Shown: in pieces, positions 17,636-26,090 of the stretch | Numbering within the stretch: the first letter of the stretch is position 1 | Layout of the letters: every line of letters starts with the position of its first letter | DNA from: Streptomyces sp. H39-S7 | GTDB lineage: Bacteria > Actinomycetota > Actinomycetes > Streptomycetales > Streptomycetaceae | Length of the DNA stretch: 64,000 nt | Assembly (NCBI RefSeq): GCF_027158205.1 | Contig: NZ_JAPVLU010000037.1 | Location: 31,946 to 95,945, forward strand | Reading direction: 5' to 3' | Position numbers and translations under genes: made by a program | The notes under the pieces: model-generated | What the model was told of the DNA's origin: nothing | What the model saw: only the letters and a program-made list of their open reading frames with translations | The model's database searches: none

Positions 17636-17670
17636 GGCACCATCATGGCTGATCCGTTACGGTGTGCCGC

Positions 17671-18387
17671 ATGGCCAGCGTCCTTGTCGTGGAAGACGAC
17701 CCCGCCATACGCGCGGCACTGATCGAGATCCTGACCGGTGACGGGCATGTGGTGCGCAGTGCCGCCGATGGTTTCAGCGGACTGAGAGAGGTGACACAAG
17801 GGCCCCTCGACGCCGTGATCCTGGACCTGGGCCTGCCCGACCTGGACGGAAGTGACGCGCTGCGCATGATCCGTGGCATTTCCCAGGTGCCGGTGCTCGT
17901 GGTCACCGCCAGGGACGACGACGCCGAGATCGTCCGGCTGCTCAACGCGGGCGCCGACGACTACCTCGTCAAGCCCTTCTCCAGCGGGCAGTTGACCGCC
18001 CGGCTGACCGCGGTACTGCGACGTGTCGGCCGGGCCGTCGCCTCCGTCCCCGGCGGTCTGCACGAGGGCCCGACCGCGACGCAGGGCCCGATGGTCGTGG
18101 GTGAGCTGCGGGTGGACGCGATGGCCCGCACCGCGCACCTCGCCGGCCGGGAGCTGCAGCTGACCCGGCGCGAGTTCGACCTGCTCGCCTTCCTGGCGGG
18201 CAACGCCGGCCGCGTCGTCTCCAAGCGCAAGATCCTCACCGAGGTGTGGCGCGAGTCGTATGTCGACGATGCGACGATCGATGTGCATCTGTCCGCCCTG
18301 CGCCGCAAACTCGGTGAACGCGCGATCCGTCCGAAGTACCTGCACACCGTGCGCGGTGTCGGCATCAAGCTGGTGACGCCGCCGTGA
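17671..18387 (+). CDS. OmpR-family response regulator
   Basis: The 238-residue protein has a receiver domain (VLVVEDDPAIR, phospho-acceptor Asp52 in VILDLGLPDLDG, Lys in DDYLVKPFS). It also has a winged-helix DNA-binding domain (LQLTRREFDLLAFLA, ATIDVHLSALRRKLGE, LHTVRGVGIKL). The ATG at 17671 gives the normal N-terminus. TACGGT lies 7 bases before it, which would suit a leaderless transcript. The stop overlaps the kinase start as GTGA. Confidence 0.95.
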   Translation: MASVLVVEDDPAIRAALIEILTGDGHVVRSAADGFSGLREVTQGPLDAVILDLGLPDLDGSDALRMIRGISQVPVLVVTARDDDAEIVRLLNAGADDYLVKPFSSGQLTARLTAVLRRVGRAVASVPGGLHEGPTATQGPMVVGELRVDAMARTAHLAGRELQLTRREFDLLAFLAGNAGRVVSKRKILTEVWRESYVDDATIDVHLSALRRKLGERAIRPKYLHTVRGVGIKLVTPP

Positions 18388-19805
18388 GACGCACGCTGGC
18401 AGGGGTGGCACTGGCGGTCACCTCCATGGTGGCCCTGTCCTTCCTGATACCCCTCGCCCTGCTGGTGCGCTCCGAGGCCCGCAACCAGGCGATCACCGCC
18501 GCGGAACAGCAGGCTGCCGCCCTCGCCCCGGTGCTGGCCCTGACCGACGACATCCCCGACCTGCGCCAGGCCATCTCGGTGCTGGCCCCCGGCGAGGACC
18601 TGAGCGTCCACCTGCCGACCGGACAGGTCGTCGGACCGACGCACGCGCCCGCCGCCCTGCTGCGGCGGGCCGCCCGCGACGGCGAGGCCATCGCCCAGAA
18701 CCGGCCCGGCGGCTGGGTCTACCTCCAGCCGGTCGTCCTGGGTCCCGGGCGGGTGGCGGTGATCGAGGAGTTCGTCCCCAAGGAACGGCTCAACCGGGGG
18801 GTGGCCGCCTCCTGGGGAGCCATCACGCTGCTCGCGGTGGCCCTGGTGGCCGGCTCCACGCTCGTCGCGGACCGGCTCGCGGCCCGCGTCGTGCGCTCCT
18901 CGCACAACCTGTCGCGCGCCACCTACGCCCTGGGCCGGGGGGACCTCGACGTCCGGGTGGACCCGATGGGACCGCCCGAGCTGTACGAGGCGGGCCTGGC
19001 CTTCAACGCGATGGCCGACCGCATGCTGGAGCTGCTCGCCGTCGAACGCGAACTCGTCGCGGACCTCTCCCACCGGCTGCGCACACCGCTGACCGCGCTG
19101 CGCCTGACCGCCGACCGGATGGGGCCGACCGCCGACGCGGAACGCATCTCCGCCGCGATCCACCACCTCGACACGGAACTGCACTCCATCATCACCGCCG
19201 CCCGCACCCCGCTCGCCGTGGGCCCGATGGGACGCGGTCTGCGGCCGCTGTCGGGGGCCGCGACCCCGGGCCGGCCGTCCGCCCCGGGCCCGCCCGCGGA
19301 GGGCTGCGCCGCCGCCGCGGTGATCCGCCGCAAAGCGGCTTTCTGGGCCGTCCTGGCCGAGCAGCAGCACCGGCCGTTCCACGCGGACATCACCGCCGAG
19401 GAGGCGCTGGTCGACCTGCCCGAGGACGACCTCGCGGCCGTCTTCGACGCCCTGGTCGGCAATGTGTTCCGGCACACCGCCTCCGGCACCGCCTTCGCGG
19501 TGCGCCTGGAGCGGGGCGCGCAGAGCGTGGTGCTCACGGTCGAGGACGCCGGTCCCGGCATCCCGGATCCGGACGGTGCCGTGGGCCGCGGGGTCAGTAC
19601 GGTCTCCACCGGCCTCGGGCTGGACATCGCCCACCGGGCGGCCGCTGTGACCCGCGGAGCGGTGGAGATCGCCCGGAGCCGGCTGGGCGGCGCCCGGGTC
19701 CAGGTGACCTTCGGGCTCGCCGCCGCCCACAGCAGCGGCGGCCGCAGCAAACGCCGACGGCGCACCGGCGCCTCCCGGGGCGCGCGCTGGTGGACCCGGA
19801 CCTGA
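18384..19805 (+). CDS. Membrane sensor histidine kinase
   Basis: The 473-residue protein has two membrane helices (about 7-28 and 143-165) around a sensor domain of about 115 residues, then a HAMP region. The H-box is VADLSHRLRTPLTALRL, with the catalytic histidine at 230. The ATPase domain includes LVGNVFRHT, VEDAGPGIPD and STGLGLDIAHR. It is translationally coupled to the response regulator, so the two form a cognate pair. The last 30 residues are very basic (SKRRRRTGASRGARWW). The sensor domain is small and resembles that of CseC-type envelope-stress kinases only in general layout. Confidence 0.95.
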   Translation: MRRTLAGVALAVTSMVALSFLIPLALLVRSEARNQAITAAEQQAAALAPVLALTDDIPDLRQAISVLAPGEDLSVHLPTGQVVGPTHAPAALLRRAARDGEAIAQNRPGGWVYLQPVVLGPGRVAVIEEFVPKERLNRGVAASWGAITLLAVALVAGSTLVADRLAARVVRSSHNLSRATYALGRGDLDVRVDPMGPPELYEAGLAFNAMADRMLELLAVERELVADLSHRLRTPLTALRLTADRMGPTADAERISAAIHHLDTELHSIITAARTPLAVGPMGRGLRPLSGAATPGRPSAPGPPAEGCAAAAVIRRKAAFWAVLAEQQHRPFHADITAEEALVDLPEDDLAAVFDALVGNVFRHTASGTAFAVRLERGAQSVVLTVEDAGPGIPDPDGAVGRGVSTVSTGLGLDIAHRAAAVTRGAVEIARSRLGGARVQVTFGLAAAHSSGGRSKRRRRTGASRGARWWTRT

Positions 19806-19841
19806 GCCCGTCACGCCGCGCGCCATCGGCCGTACGGGTGC

Positions 19842-20048
19842 TCAGCCGAGGAGCACCGACACCACCGCCGCCGCGATCGTGACGACCGCGAAGCCGAGCA
19901 TCGCCCCGCGCGCCCGCCGGGCCGGATCCACCCGCGGCAAGGGCTCGCGGCCGCCCCACAGCCGCTCGTGCGCCGCGCCCTCCGGGCCGTACGTGCTCAG
20001 CCACCGGACGACGAGCGGGGTCCGGTCCATGTTGTCGACGTCATGCAT
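19842..20048 (-). CDS. Small membrane protein of unknown function
   Basis: The 68-residue frame reads MHDVDNMDRTPLVVRWLSTY and ends in a single hydrophobic helix (AMLGFAVVTIAAAVVSVLLG) that reaches the C-terminus, so it may be tail-anchored. Codon use is GC-biased as in neighbours. No strong ribosome binding site is seen at either the ATG at 20048 or the one at 20030. It converges on the histidine kinase gene. I do not recognise a family. Confidence 0.55.
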   Translation of the reverse strand: MHDVDNMDRTPLVVRWLSTYGPEGAAHERLWGGREPLPRVDPARRARGAMLGFAVVTIAAAVVSVLLG

Positions 20049-20173
20049 GTCAGTGCCAACGAACCGGCCGGGGACGGGAAACGCGCGCGGCCCCACCGCA
20101 ACCGGATCGTCACCGCTCCCCGCCGCGAGGGCCGCGTCCGAGCGGAGACGGCCGGCTGCTACCGTCGGGAATC

Positions 20174-20566
20174 ATGAACGACAGCGTGTATGTGGGCAAT
20201 GCGGGCGTCGACGCCGCACTGGACCGGGGCTGGTTGCTCGGTCATTTCAAGGACGGATCCGACCCCCGGCACAGCGAGGACGTCGAGATCAAGTGGGGCG
20301 TCCACCCGCCGGGCGACGAGCGGGCCGTCTGGGTCACCGCCGAGGAGCGGACCGCGCTGCTCGTCCTCATCAAGGGCCGTTTCCGGGTGGAGCTTCCCGG
20401 ACGGAGCGTCCTCCTGGCCGAGCAGGGCGACTACGTCGTGTGGGGCCGGGGCGTCGACCACTCCTGGTACGCGGAGGAGGAGTCCGTCGTGCTGACCGTC
20501 CGCTGGCCCTCCGTCGCCGGCTACAAGGTGGTCGAGGAGAACGACTCCGCGCGGGTGTCCGGCTGA
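20174..20566 (+). CDS. Cupin-like protein
   Basis: The 130-residue protein has a single small beta-barrel pattern (LLVLIKGRFRVELPG, LLAEQGDYVVWGRGVDHSWYAEEESVVLTVRWP). This fits the RmlC-like cupin fold, although the metal-binding histidines are mostly missing (one His in DHSW). Related actinobacterial proteins are sometimes mislabelled as signal peptidase I; no such active site is present. A TACCGT hexamer ends 8 bases before the ATG. Function unknown. Confidence 0.8.
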   Translation: MNDSVYVGNAGVDAALDRGWLLGHFKDGSDPRHSEDVEIKWGVHPPGDERAVWVTAEERTALLVLIKGRFRVELPGRSVLLAEQGDYVVWGRGVDHSWYAEEESVVLTVRWPSVAGYKVVEENDSARVSG

Positions 20567-20588
20567 CGGCCGATCCCCGGCGCGGTCC

Positions 20589-21443
20589 TCAGCCGGAGAC
20601 CGCGCGCAGGGCGCCGGGCCGGCGGCCGGTCAGGCGGTCGAGCGCGGCGGAGGTGGCGTCGTCCGCGGGAAGGTGGACGACGAGTCGCTGGTCGTCGTCG
20701 GCGGTCAGGTCGAGCGTCTCGTAGGCCAGGCGCAGCTCGCCCGCCCCGGGGTGGGCCAGCCGTTCGACGCCGTTGGACCGGGGAAGGCCCGGCAGGCGCT
20801 CCACCCGCCCGGCGAAGGCCGTCCCGGCGGTGACGGTCAGTTCGTCGGCGAGCGCGGCGACATGCGGGTCGGCCCGGAACGGGCCCTGCTTGAGAGCGGC
20901 CACCCGCTGGTCGGCGACGAGGTCCCAGTCGGGGTACACGGTACGGGCCCGGTCGTCGGAGAAGACGAAGCGCGTCAGGTTCGGGGGAGTTCCCTCCAGC
21001 AGGCCGAGGGGCCCCGCCAGCCGCTCGTACCCCGACGTCCAGGCGAGCACGTCGCTCAGCCGGTTGAGCAGCAGGGCGGGAACGGGCTCCAGGCGGTCGA
21101 GCAGCGCCAGCACGGAGGCACGCACGGTACGGGCGGGCGGCGCGCCGGCCAGACAGCTGAAGCCGGGGGCCGCGCCCTTGGTGAGACGGTGCAGGTGGAT
21201 CCGCTCGTTCGCGGTCAGCCGGAGGGCGTCTGCCAGCGCGGAGAGCACCTGCGGGGACGGCCGCCGGTCACGCCCCTGCTCGAGCCGGGTCACGTACTCG
21301 ACGCTGACACCCGCGAGCATGGCCAGTTCGGAGCGGCGCAGACCCGGGGTGCGGCGGCGGGTTCCGGTGGGCAGCCCCACCTCGCCGGGCGCGAGACCTT
21401 CACGGCGCACGCGCAGGAACAGGCCCAACTCGTTGTCACTCAC
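20589..21443 (-). CDS. MmyB-like helix-turn-helix transcriptional regulator
   Basis: The 284-residue protein starts MSDNELGLFLRVRREGL and has the XRE HTH block RRRTPGLRRSELAMLAGVSVEYVTRLEQGR. An MmyB-like ligand-binding domain follows (LNRLSDVLAWTSGYERLAGP). Regulators of this kind usually sit beside and control a flavin-dependent reductase gene, and here an FMN reductase gene is divergent across 146 bases. It starts at a GTG. It converges on the cupin-like gene with 22 bases between stops. Confidence 0.92.
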   Translation of the reverse strand: MSDNELGLFLRVRREGLAPGEVGLPTGTRRRTPGLRRSELAMLAGVSVEYVTRLEQGRDRRPSPQVLSALADALRLTANERIHLHRLTKGAAPGFSCLAGAPPARTVRASVLALLDRLEPVPALLLNRLSDVLAWTSGYERLAGPLGLLEGTPPNLTRFVFSDDRARTVYPDWDLVADQRVAALKQGPFRADPHVAALADELTVTAGTAFAGRVERLPGLPRSNGVERLAHPGAGELRLAYETLDLTADDDQRLVVHLPADDATSAALDRLTGRRPGALRAVSG

Positions 21444-21510
21444 CCGTCGAACGTAGCAGCCGCGCCCGGCCGGATCGTGGCCCTGCCACTACCAGTCCCG
21501 GCCCGGCCTT

Positions 21511-21535
21511 CCTGCCCGGCCGGCGGCCGGGCAGG
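21511..21535. promoter_or_regulatory. Palindrome in the regulator/FMN-reductase divergent region
   Basis: CCTGCCCGGCC and its complement are separated by GGC, within the shared promoter region of the two divergent genes. It may be the operator of the MmyB-like regulator or a leader hairpin of the reductase mRNA. The role is inferred from position. Confidence 0.4.
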
Positions 21536-21589
21536 TTGGGAGCCGTGACCCGCTGGGCCACCTCACGACGTACGACAGGGAGCACCGCC

Positions 21590-22207
21590 ATGTCCGCACA
21601 GACCCGTCCCCGGCAGACCCTCCACCTCGCAGTGGTCATCGGCAGTGTCAGAGAGGGCCGGTTCGGCCCCGTGGTCGCCAACTGGTTCGTCGAACAGGCC
21701 GCGCTGCACGGCGGGTTCACGGTGGACCTGATCGACCTCGCCGACACCCCGCTGCCGCTCGAACTGCCACCCGTCCCGCCGGCGATGGCAGCGGAACCCG
21801 TCCGGCCCCCCGAGATGGCGGAGCTCACCCGCCGGCTCGGGGAGGCCGACGCGGTCGTGGTGGTGACCCCGGACTACAACCGCAGTTTCCCGGCCTCGTT
21901 GAAGGCCGCGATCGACTGGCACTACACCCAGTGGCAGGCCAAACCGATCGGGTTCGTGGGCTACAGCGGCGGCACCGGCGGCATCCTGGCCATCGAGCAA
22001 CTGCGCCAGGTCTTCAACGAACTGCACGCCCACACGGTCCGCGACTACGTCTCCTTCCCCCGCTACTACCTGCTCTTCGGACCGGACGGCAGCCTGCTGG
22101 AGCCCGAGGGCCCCGACGCGGCCGCCAAGGTGCTGCTCGACCAGCTGCTGTGGTGGGGATCGGTGCTGCACGACGCCCGCCGGGACCGGCCCTACGTCGC
22201 GGCCTGA
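21590..22207 (+). CDS. NADPH-dependent FMN reductase family protein
   Basis: The 205-residue flavodoxin-fold protein has the family motifs VVIGSVREGRFGPVVANW near the N-terminus, VVVTPDYNRSFPASLKAAID, and GFVGYSGGTGG. It should reduce FMN or quinones or azo compounds with NAD(P)H in the cytoplasm. The ATG at 21590 has AGGGAG 7 bases upstream; the longer frame lacks one. The divergent MmyB-like regulator probably controls it. Confidence 0.93.
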   Translation: MSAQTRPRQTLHLAVVIGSVREGRFGPVVANWFVEQAALHGGFTVDLIDLADTPLPLELPPVPPAMAAEPVRPPEMAELTRRLGEADAVVVVTPDYNRSFPASLKAAIDWHYTQWQAKPIGFVGYSGGTGGILAIEQLRQVFNELHAHTVRDYVSFPRYYLLFGPDGSLLEPEGPDAAAKVLLDQLLWWGSVLHDARRDRPYVAA

Positions 22208-22395
22208 GTCCCGCCGGTCACGAGCGGAAGACCGTGACGCCGTGGTGGTGGGGGCGGGCGCCCTGGTGGTGAGCGGCGAAGGCCCGTGGGTGACCTGCTG
22301 TCGCCGTGGTCGTTTCCTGAGGTGAGAGGCCCGCACCACATTCCCGGGCCGGTGGTTACCCCAGGCGGCGGCAGGCCGCGGAACAGGACGACACG

Positions 22396-22851
22396 ATGAG
22401 CAAGCACCAGAAGGGCCGCAGGCACCGGACGGTCAACCGCAACCCCCGTCCGGTCGGAATCGCGCGGCCCCCGGCCGCGCCCCGGACCCCGGCGGCGTCC
22501 GGCCCGGCCACCGGACGGACCGTCGTCGCGGACGAGCAGTCCGGTACCCGGGCACCGGAGACCTCGCAGCCGGCTGCCCGTCAGCAGCCGGCCACGCCGG
22601 AGAAGCCGGTGGCGCCGGACGCCCCCAGATCGTCCGAGGCGGTGCCGGACGGCGGCCTCGGCCACCATGCGGTGCGCACCTGGCAGGAGGTGCAGTCCGC
22701 CGGGGACGACGGCATCACGGTGGACGAGCTCTGCACGGCCGTCGGCTACCAGTCGCGCACCATCCTCAAGCACCTCAAGGTGCTGGCACAGGACGGTCTG
22801 GCCGAACCGCACGGCGAGCGGTGGCGCTCCACCGGCCAGAAGCTCTTCTAG
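22396..22851 (+). CDS. Protein with disordered basic N-terminus and C-terminal winged-helix-like domain
   Basis: The 151-residue protein begins with about 85 residues rich in Pro, Ala, Arg and Thr that look disordered. The last 60 residues (WQEVQSAGDDGITVDELC, VGYQSRTILKHLKVLAQDGL) match the helix pattern of MarR/IclR-like winged helices. It probably binds DNA. The stop lies three bases from the stop of the convergent cas3 gene. Its role is unknown; no link with CRISPR is shown. Confidence 0.75.
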   Translation: MSKHQKGRRHRTVNRNPRPVGIARPPAAPRTPAASGPATGRTVVADEQSGTRAPETSQPAARQQPATPEKPVAPDAPRSSEAVPDGGLGHHAVRTWQEVQSAGDDGITVDELCTAVGYQSRTILKHLKVLAQDGLAEPHGERWRSTGQKLF

Positions 22852-22854
22852 TCG

Positions 22855-25782
22855 TCAGGTCTCGCGCTGGATGGAGCAGTAGATGTCGGCGAGCCGCACC
22901 ATCGCCTCCAGCCGGGCCAGCCCCCACCGTCCGTACCGGAGGTTGAGCGCTTCGAACCGGGCGGGGCCCGCCGGGTCGACCGTCCGCGCGGTGTCCAGGG
23001 TCACCTCCCGACCGGCGATGGTCAGGCGGAGGACGCGGGGGTCCGGGTCGACGACCGGCGGCAGCAGCGGCCGGGCGAAACCGTGGTGGGACGCGACCAG
23101 ATGGATGACCAGCTCGGTGTCGAGGTCGTCGCGGGCGGCCGTGTGCAGTGCGGCGATGCGGGCCGAGAGCGCCTCGTGCCGCATCCCCTGCGGATAGCCG
23201 GAGGCGCGCCGGGCCTTCCCGGACCCGGACCGGTCGGCCGGGTCCGTGCCGGACTTGGCGAGCGGCTCGGGTGCGGCGAGAGCGGCGGCGGCTGCGTCCT
23301 CGTAGCCGCCGTGCAGCATCGTCTGGAAGCGCGGGTCCCGCTTGCCCTCGTCGTGCAGGCCGGCCGCGAGGGCGACGGCGGCGACCGTACGGTCGTCCAG
23401 GCGGAGGTTGCGGGCGTAGCCCTCGGCAGCCGCGGACACCTCGGCCTGGTGCTCGGCGAGGGTCTGCGGCAGACCGGCCGTGGAGGGCTTGCCGAGGCTC
23501 GCCCGGCCGGCGACGAACAGCCGCAGGCCGCCGCCGACGGTGAGGAGCCGGCCGCCGCGGGCCAGCGCACCGAAGACCCTGAGGTGGGGGAGATCCCGGG
23601 GCGCCGCGCCGGCCAGTTCGGCGAAACGGCCGCGGTGGCGGGCTTCCCGTTCGAGGCCGAAGGGCGCGCTGTCGGCGCCGATCTCCGTGATCAGCCGGTC
23701 CACCGGGGAGGCGAGCGCGGGGTCGTAGGCGCGCACGGCGCTGCCCAGAGCCGGCCCGATCCGGACGACGGCCCGATCGTCGCCGCCGCCCACCAGGTCC
23801 GCCACGTCGACGACCGGGTCCGTGGAGCCGGGGTTCCAGCCGTACGCGTCGCACCCCCCGAAACCCGTCGGCAGGACGACGAGGTCCTCGGGCCCGAGCT
23901 CGTCGGGTGTGACGATCGCGGTGGCCGCGTCGAACCGGTACCGCAGGACCTCCACCCCGGACCCGGCGGGTGAGCCGTCGGCGGGCTCCTCGCCCGGCCC
24001 GGGGAACGCGTCGTCGTCGGAGATCGCGGCGGCGTTCGGGGCGCCGGTCAGCCACCGCCGTACGGCGTGCAGCGGCAGTTCGACGCTCTCCTCGGCGGCC
24101 GGCGGGAACAGGTTGACCGTGTCGCGCCACTCCTCGGCCGTCCAGGCCGCCTCGCGGGTCCGCCAGGCGACGCTGACGCGGGGGCGGACGTCCGGGCCGG
24201 TGCCGTGCAGGTACGGAGCGACCGGCACGTCGGTGTCCGGGACCGGCTCGGTGCGCACCCAGGCGTCCAGGGCCGCCGTGTGCACGGGGGTCAGGACCGG
24301 GCGGGCTCCCCGCATCGCCTCCCACTGCGCGGCGTCGGTATCGGCCGCCAACCGCCGCAGCGCGGCGGGGGAGACGGCCAGACCGGGGCCGGTGAGCTCG
24401 GGCGTCTCGCCGGGGGCGGTGACGAGCGGCGGGCAGAGCCCGGTCAGCCGGCGCCAGGTGGCGTCGCGCGCGTCGCCGCCGGCCCCGCCCGTGTCGTCCG
24501 GGGCGCGGACCACGACGGCCCGCGCCGCGGTGCGCCGCCCGACGCGGTTGAGCCGGCCCAGCCGCTGGATCAGCGCGGGGAGCGGGGCCGCCTCGGTGAC
24601 CAGAGCGTCGAAGTCGAGGGCGGCGCCGACCTCGACGGTCTGGGTGGTCACCACGTAGAACGGGCCGTCGTGGCGGGTCTCGTGGCCGGTCCTCGTCCGG
24701 TCGTACCACCGGCGGCGCAGGTACTCCCGGTCCACGGCGCGGCTCCGCCCGGTCAGCAGCACCTTCTCCCCGGGCAGCAGGTCCAGGACGGCTCGGGCCC
24801 GCCCGAGCGTGTTGCAGACGACGCCGACGACCTGGCTGTCGGCGACCTGGCCGCCGACGGCCTGCCCAACGGCGGCCGACTGCTGGGCCCACGCGGCGAG
24901 GGAGGCGGCCATCGACCCGTCGGGGTCGGCCCCGTCCGTTCCGATCTCGACGGGGTACAGCCGCTTGGCCGATCGCAGGCGGGGGCCCGCCACCGGGTGG
25001 CGTTCGTCGTCGTCCGTGATGCCGTGCGCGTCGGCGCCGCCGTGCCCGGCGACGGCCGACATGGTCATCAGGACCGGGCGCAGCTCCTCGGGTGTCCCGT
25101 CCAGCGCGAAGGCGGCGCGCACCGCGGCCGCGAACTCCTCGGCGCCGTGTGCCTCGTCGAGGACGATCAGCGAGTCGGTGCCGGTCAGGGCGGCGTCGAT
25201 CGACCGGCGCCGGGCGCCGGCGCCGGAGCCGCGGAAGAACAACCGGCTGCCCACCTGTTCGACGGTGCCGGCCACCAGGGAGAGCCGGTCCGGGCGCTCC
25301 AGCCAGTTCGGCGACCAGGTCACCCCGCCCCGCATCCGGCTCGCCTCCAGCACCTCGTTGTCGCCCTCGCGCCACAGCGCCCGCGCGACACGTCCGGTGA
25401 TCGTGCCCACCGGCGGAGCCGACGGATCCGGCCGGCCGGCGTGCGGATCCGACATCGCCCGGCGCAGCGTCCGGGCGAGCCGCGCCGCGTGCTCGTACGC
25501 CTGGCCGGCGACCAGCCGCCGGTCCACGGCGTAGAAGATCCGCAGGGGTGTCCGCGAGGGGCCGGAGCCGGCTCCGGGCCGGCCGCGCCGGAGGGCGGCG
25601 GTGAACACCGCGACATCCAGGACCCAGATCTTGCCGAGCCCGGTCGGCACCGTGACGGCCCGTGGCCAGCCGTCCCTCACCACCCGTTCCACCAGCGCCG
25701 TCTGCCACGGAAAGGGCTCGTATCCGTGTGTCTCGCGGCAGAAGGCGGTGAAGTCGCCCGGATCCAGTGCGCGTTCCAGCAT
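22855..25782 (-). CDS. cas3: Orphan type I-G (I-U) CRISPR-associated helicase/nuclease Cas3
   Basis: The 975-residue protein has an N-terminal SF2 helicase (Walker A at about 46-52, LIVLDEAH at 205-212, VVTTQTVEVGAALDFDALVTE, LIQRLGRLNRVG) and a C-terminal HD domain. The HD residues are LHDEGK near 809, MRHE near 868 and SHHG at 898. Helicase first and HD last is the order of Cas3 in type I-G systems. The ATG at 25782 has AGGAGG upstream. Walker A reads VPTGLGKI, with Ile at 52 where Thr or Ser is needed to coordinate magnesium. No other cas gene and no repeat array was found in the window, so this is a solitary copy and perhaps a repurposed or decaying one. Confidence 0.88.
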   Translation of the reverse strand: MLERALDPGDFTAFCRETHGYEPFPWQTALVERVVRDGWPRAVTVPTGLGKIWVLDVAVFTAALRRGRPGAGSGPSRTPLRIFYAVDRRLVAGQAYEHAARLARTLRRAMSDPHAGRPDPSAPPVGTITGRVARALWREGDNEVLEASRMRGGVTWSPNWLERPDRLSLVAGTVEQVGSRLFFRGSGAGARRRSIDAALTGTDSLIVLDEAHGAEEFAAAVRAAFALDGTPEELRPVLMTMSAVAGHGGADAHGITDDDERHPVAGPRLRSAKRLYPVEIGTDGADPDGSMAASLAAWAQQSAAVGQAVGGQVADSQVVGVVCNTLGRARAVLDLLPGEKVLLTGRSRAVDREYLRRRWYDRTRTGHETRHDGPFYVVTTQTVEVGAALDFDALVTEAAPLPALIQRLGRLNRVGRRTAARAVVVRAPDDTGGAGGDARDATWRRLTGLCPPLVTAPGETPELTGPGLAVSPAALRRLAADTDAAQWEAMRGARPVLTPVHTAALDAWVRTEPVPDTDVPVAPYLHGTGPDVRPRVSVAWRTREAAWTAEEWRDTVNLFPPAAEESVELPLHAVRRWLTGAPNAAAISDDDAFPGPGEEPADGSPAGSGVEVLRYRFDAATAIVTPDELGPEDLVVLPTGFGGCDAYGWNPGSTDPVVDVADLVGGGDDRAVVRIGPALGSAVRAYDPALASPVDRLITEIGADSAPFGLEREARHRGRFAELAGAAPRDLPHLRVFGALARGGRLLTVGGGLRLFVAGRASLGKPSTAGLPQTLAEHQAEVSAAAEGYARNLRLDDRTVAAVALAAGLHDEGKRDPRFQTMLHGGYEDAAAAALAAPEPLAKSGTDPADRSGSGKARRASGYPQGMRHEALSARIAALHTAARDDLDTELVIHLVASHHGFARPLLPPVVDPDPRVLRLTIAGREVTLDTARTVDPAGPARFEALNLRYGRWGLARLEAMVRLADIYCSIQRET

Positions 25783-25905
25783 GGGGCGGACTCCTCCTGA
25801 GGTGCCGGCGCCCAGTTTCCCACCCCGGCCCCGGGGTTGTGAAGGTCGGCCGGGCCGTCGGGCGAGGCGCGCACCGGGTGAACGCCGGGTTGATCCGCAT
25901 GACAA

Positions 25906-25924
25906 GTTAGGAAACTTTACTAAC
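25906..25924. promoter_or_regulatory. Near-perfect operator-like dyad upstream of the metallophosphatase operon
   Basis: GTTAGGAAACTTTACTAAC is a 19-bp dyad (8 of 9 arm positions match) in an AT-rich island between divergent cas3 and the operon starting at 26091. Similar TTAGTAAA/TTTCCTAA dyads are, from memory, associated with ROK-family sugar-responsive repressors in Streptomyces. TTGACG at 25930 could be a -35 box. Operator role is inferred. Confidence 0.45.
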
Positions 25925-26090
25925 TCCTATTGACGGTCCTCCGGAGCTTTGCCACTCTCGCTGCACGCGGCTTGGCGCGGCATCCCTGGATGTGACGCGC
26001 TCAGTGAGAGATCTGTCCCGGCCGTGGGCCTCGCGACGTCCCGGCACATCCGGGCGCCGCGGTTGGATCTCCCACGCCCGGAGGCAGACG

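Noticed and set aside
20174..20566. Signal peptidase I annotation used for similar proteins
   Set aside because: No membrane anchor and no Ser-Lys catalytic pair are present; the fold pattern is cupin-like.
22208..26090. CRISPR array beside cas3
   Set aside because: No direct repeats of 25-40 bases with regular spacers are present on either side of the gene or elsewhere in the window.
25992..26090. N-terminal extension of the metallophosphatase from an upstream GTG
   Set aside because: The TTG at 26091 has a well-placed GGAGG and gives a normal signal peptide, while the extension is Arg/Pro-rich.
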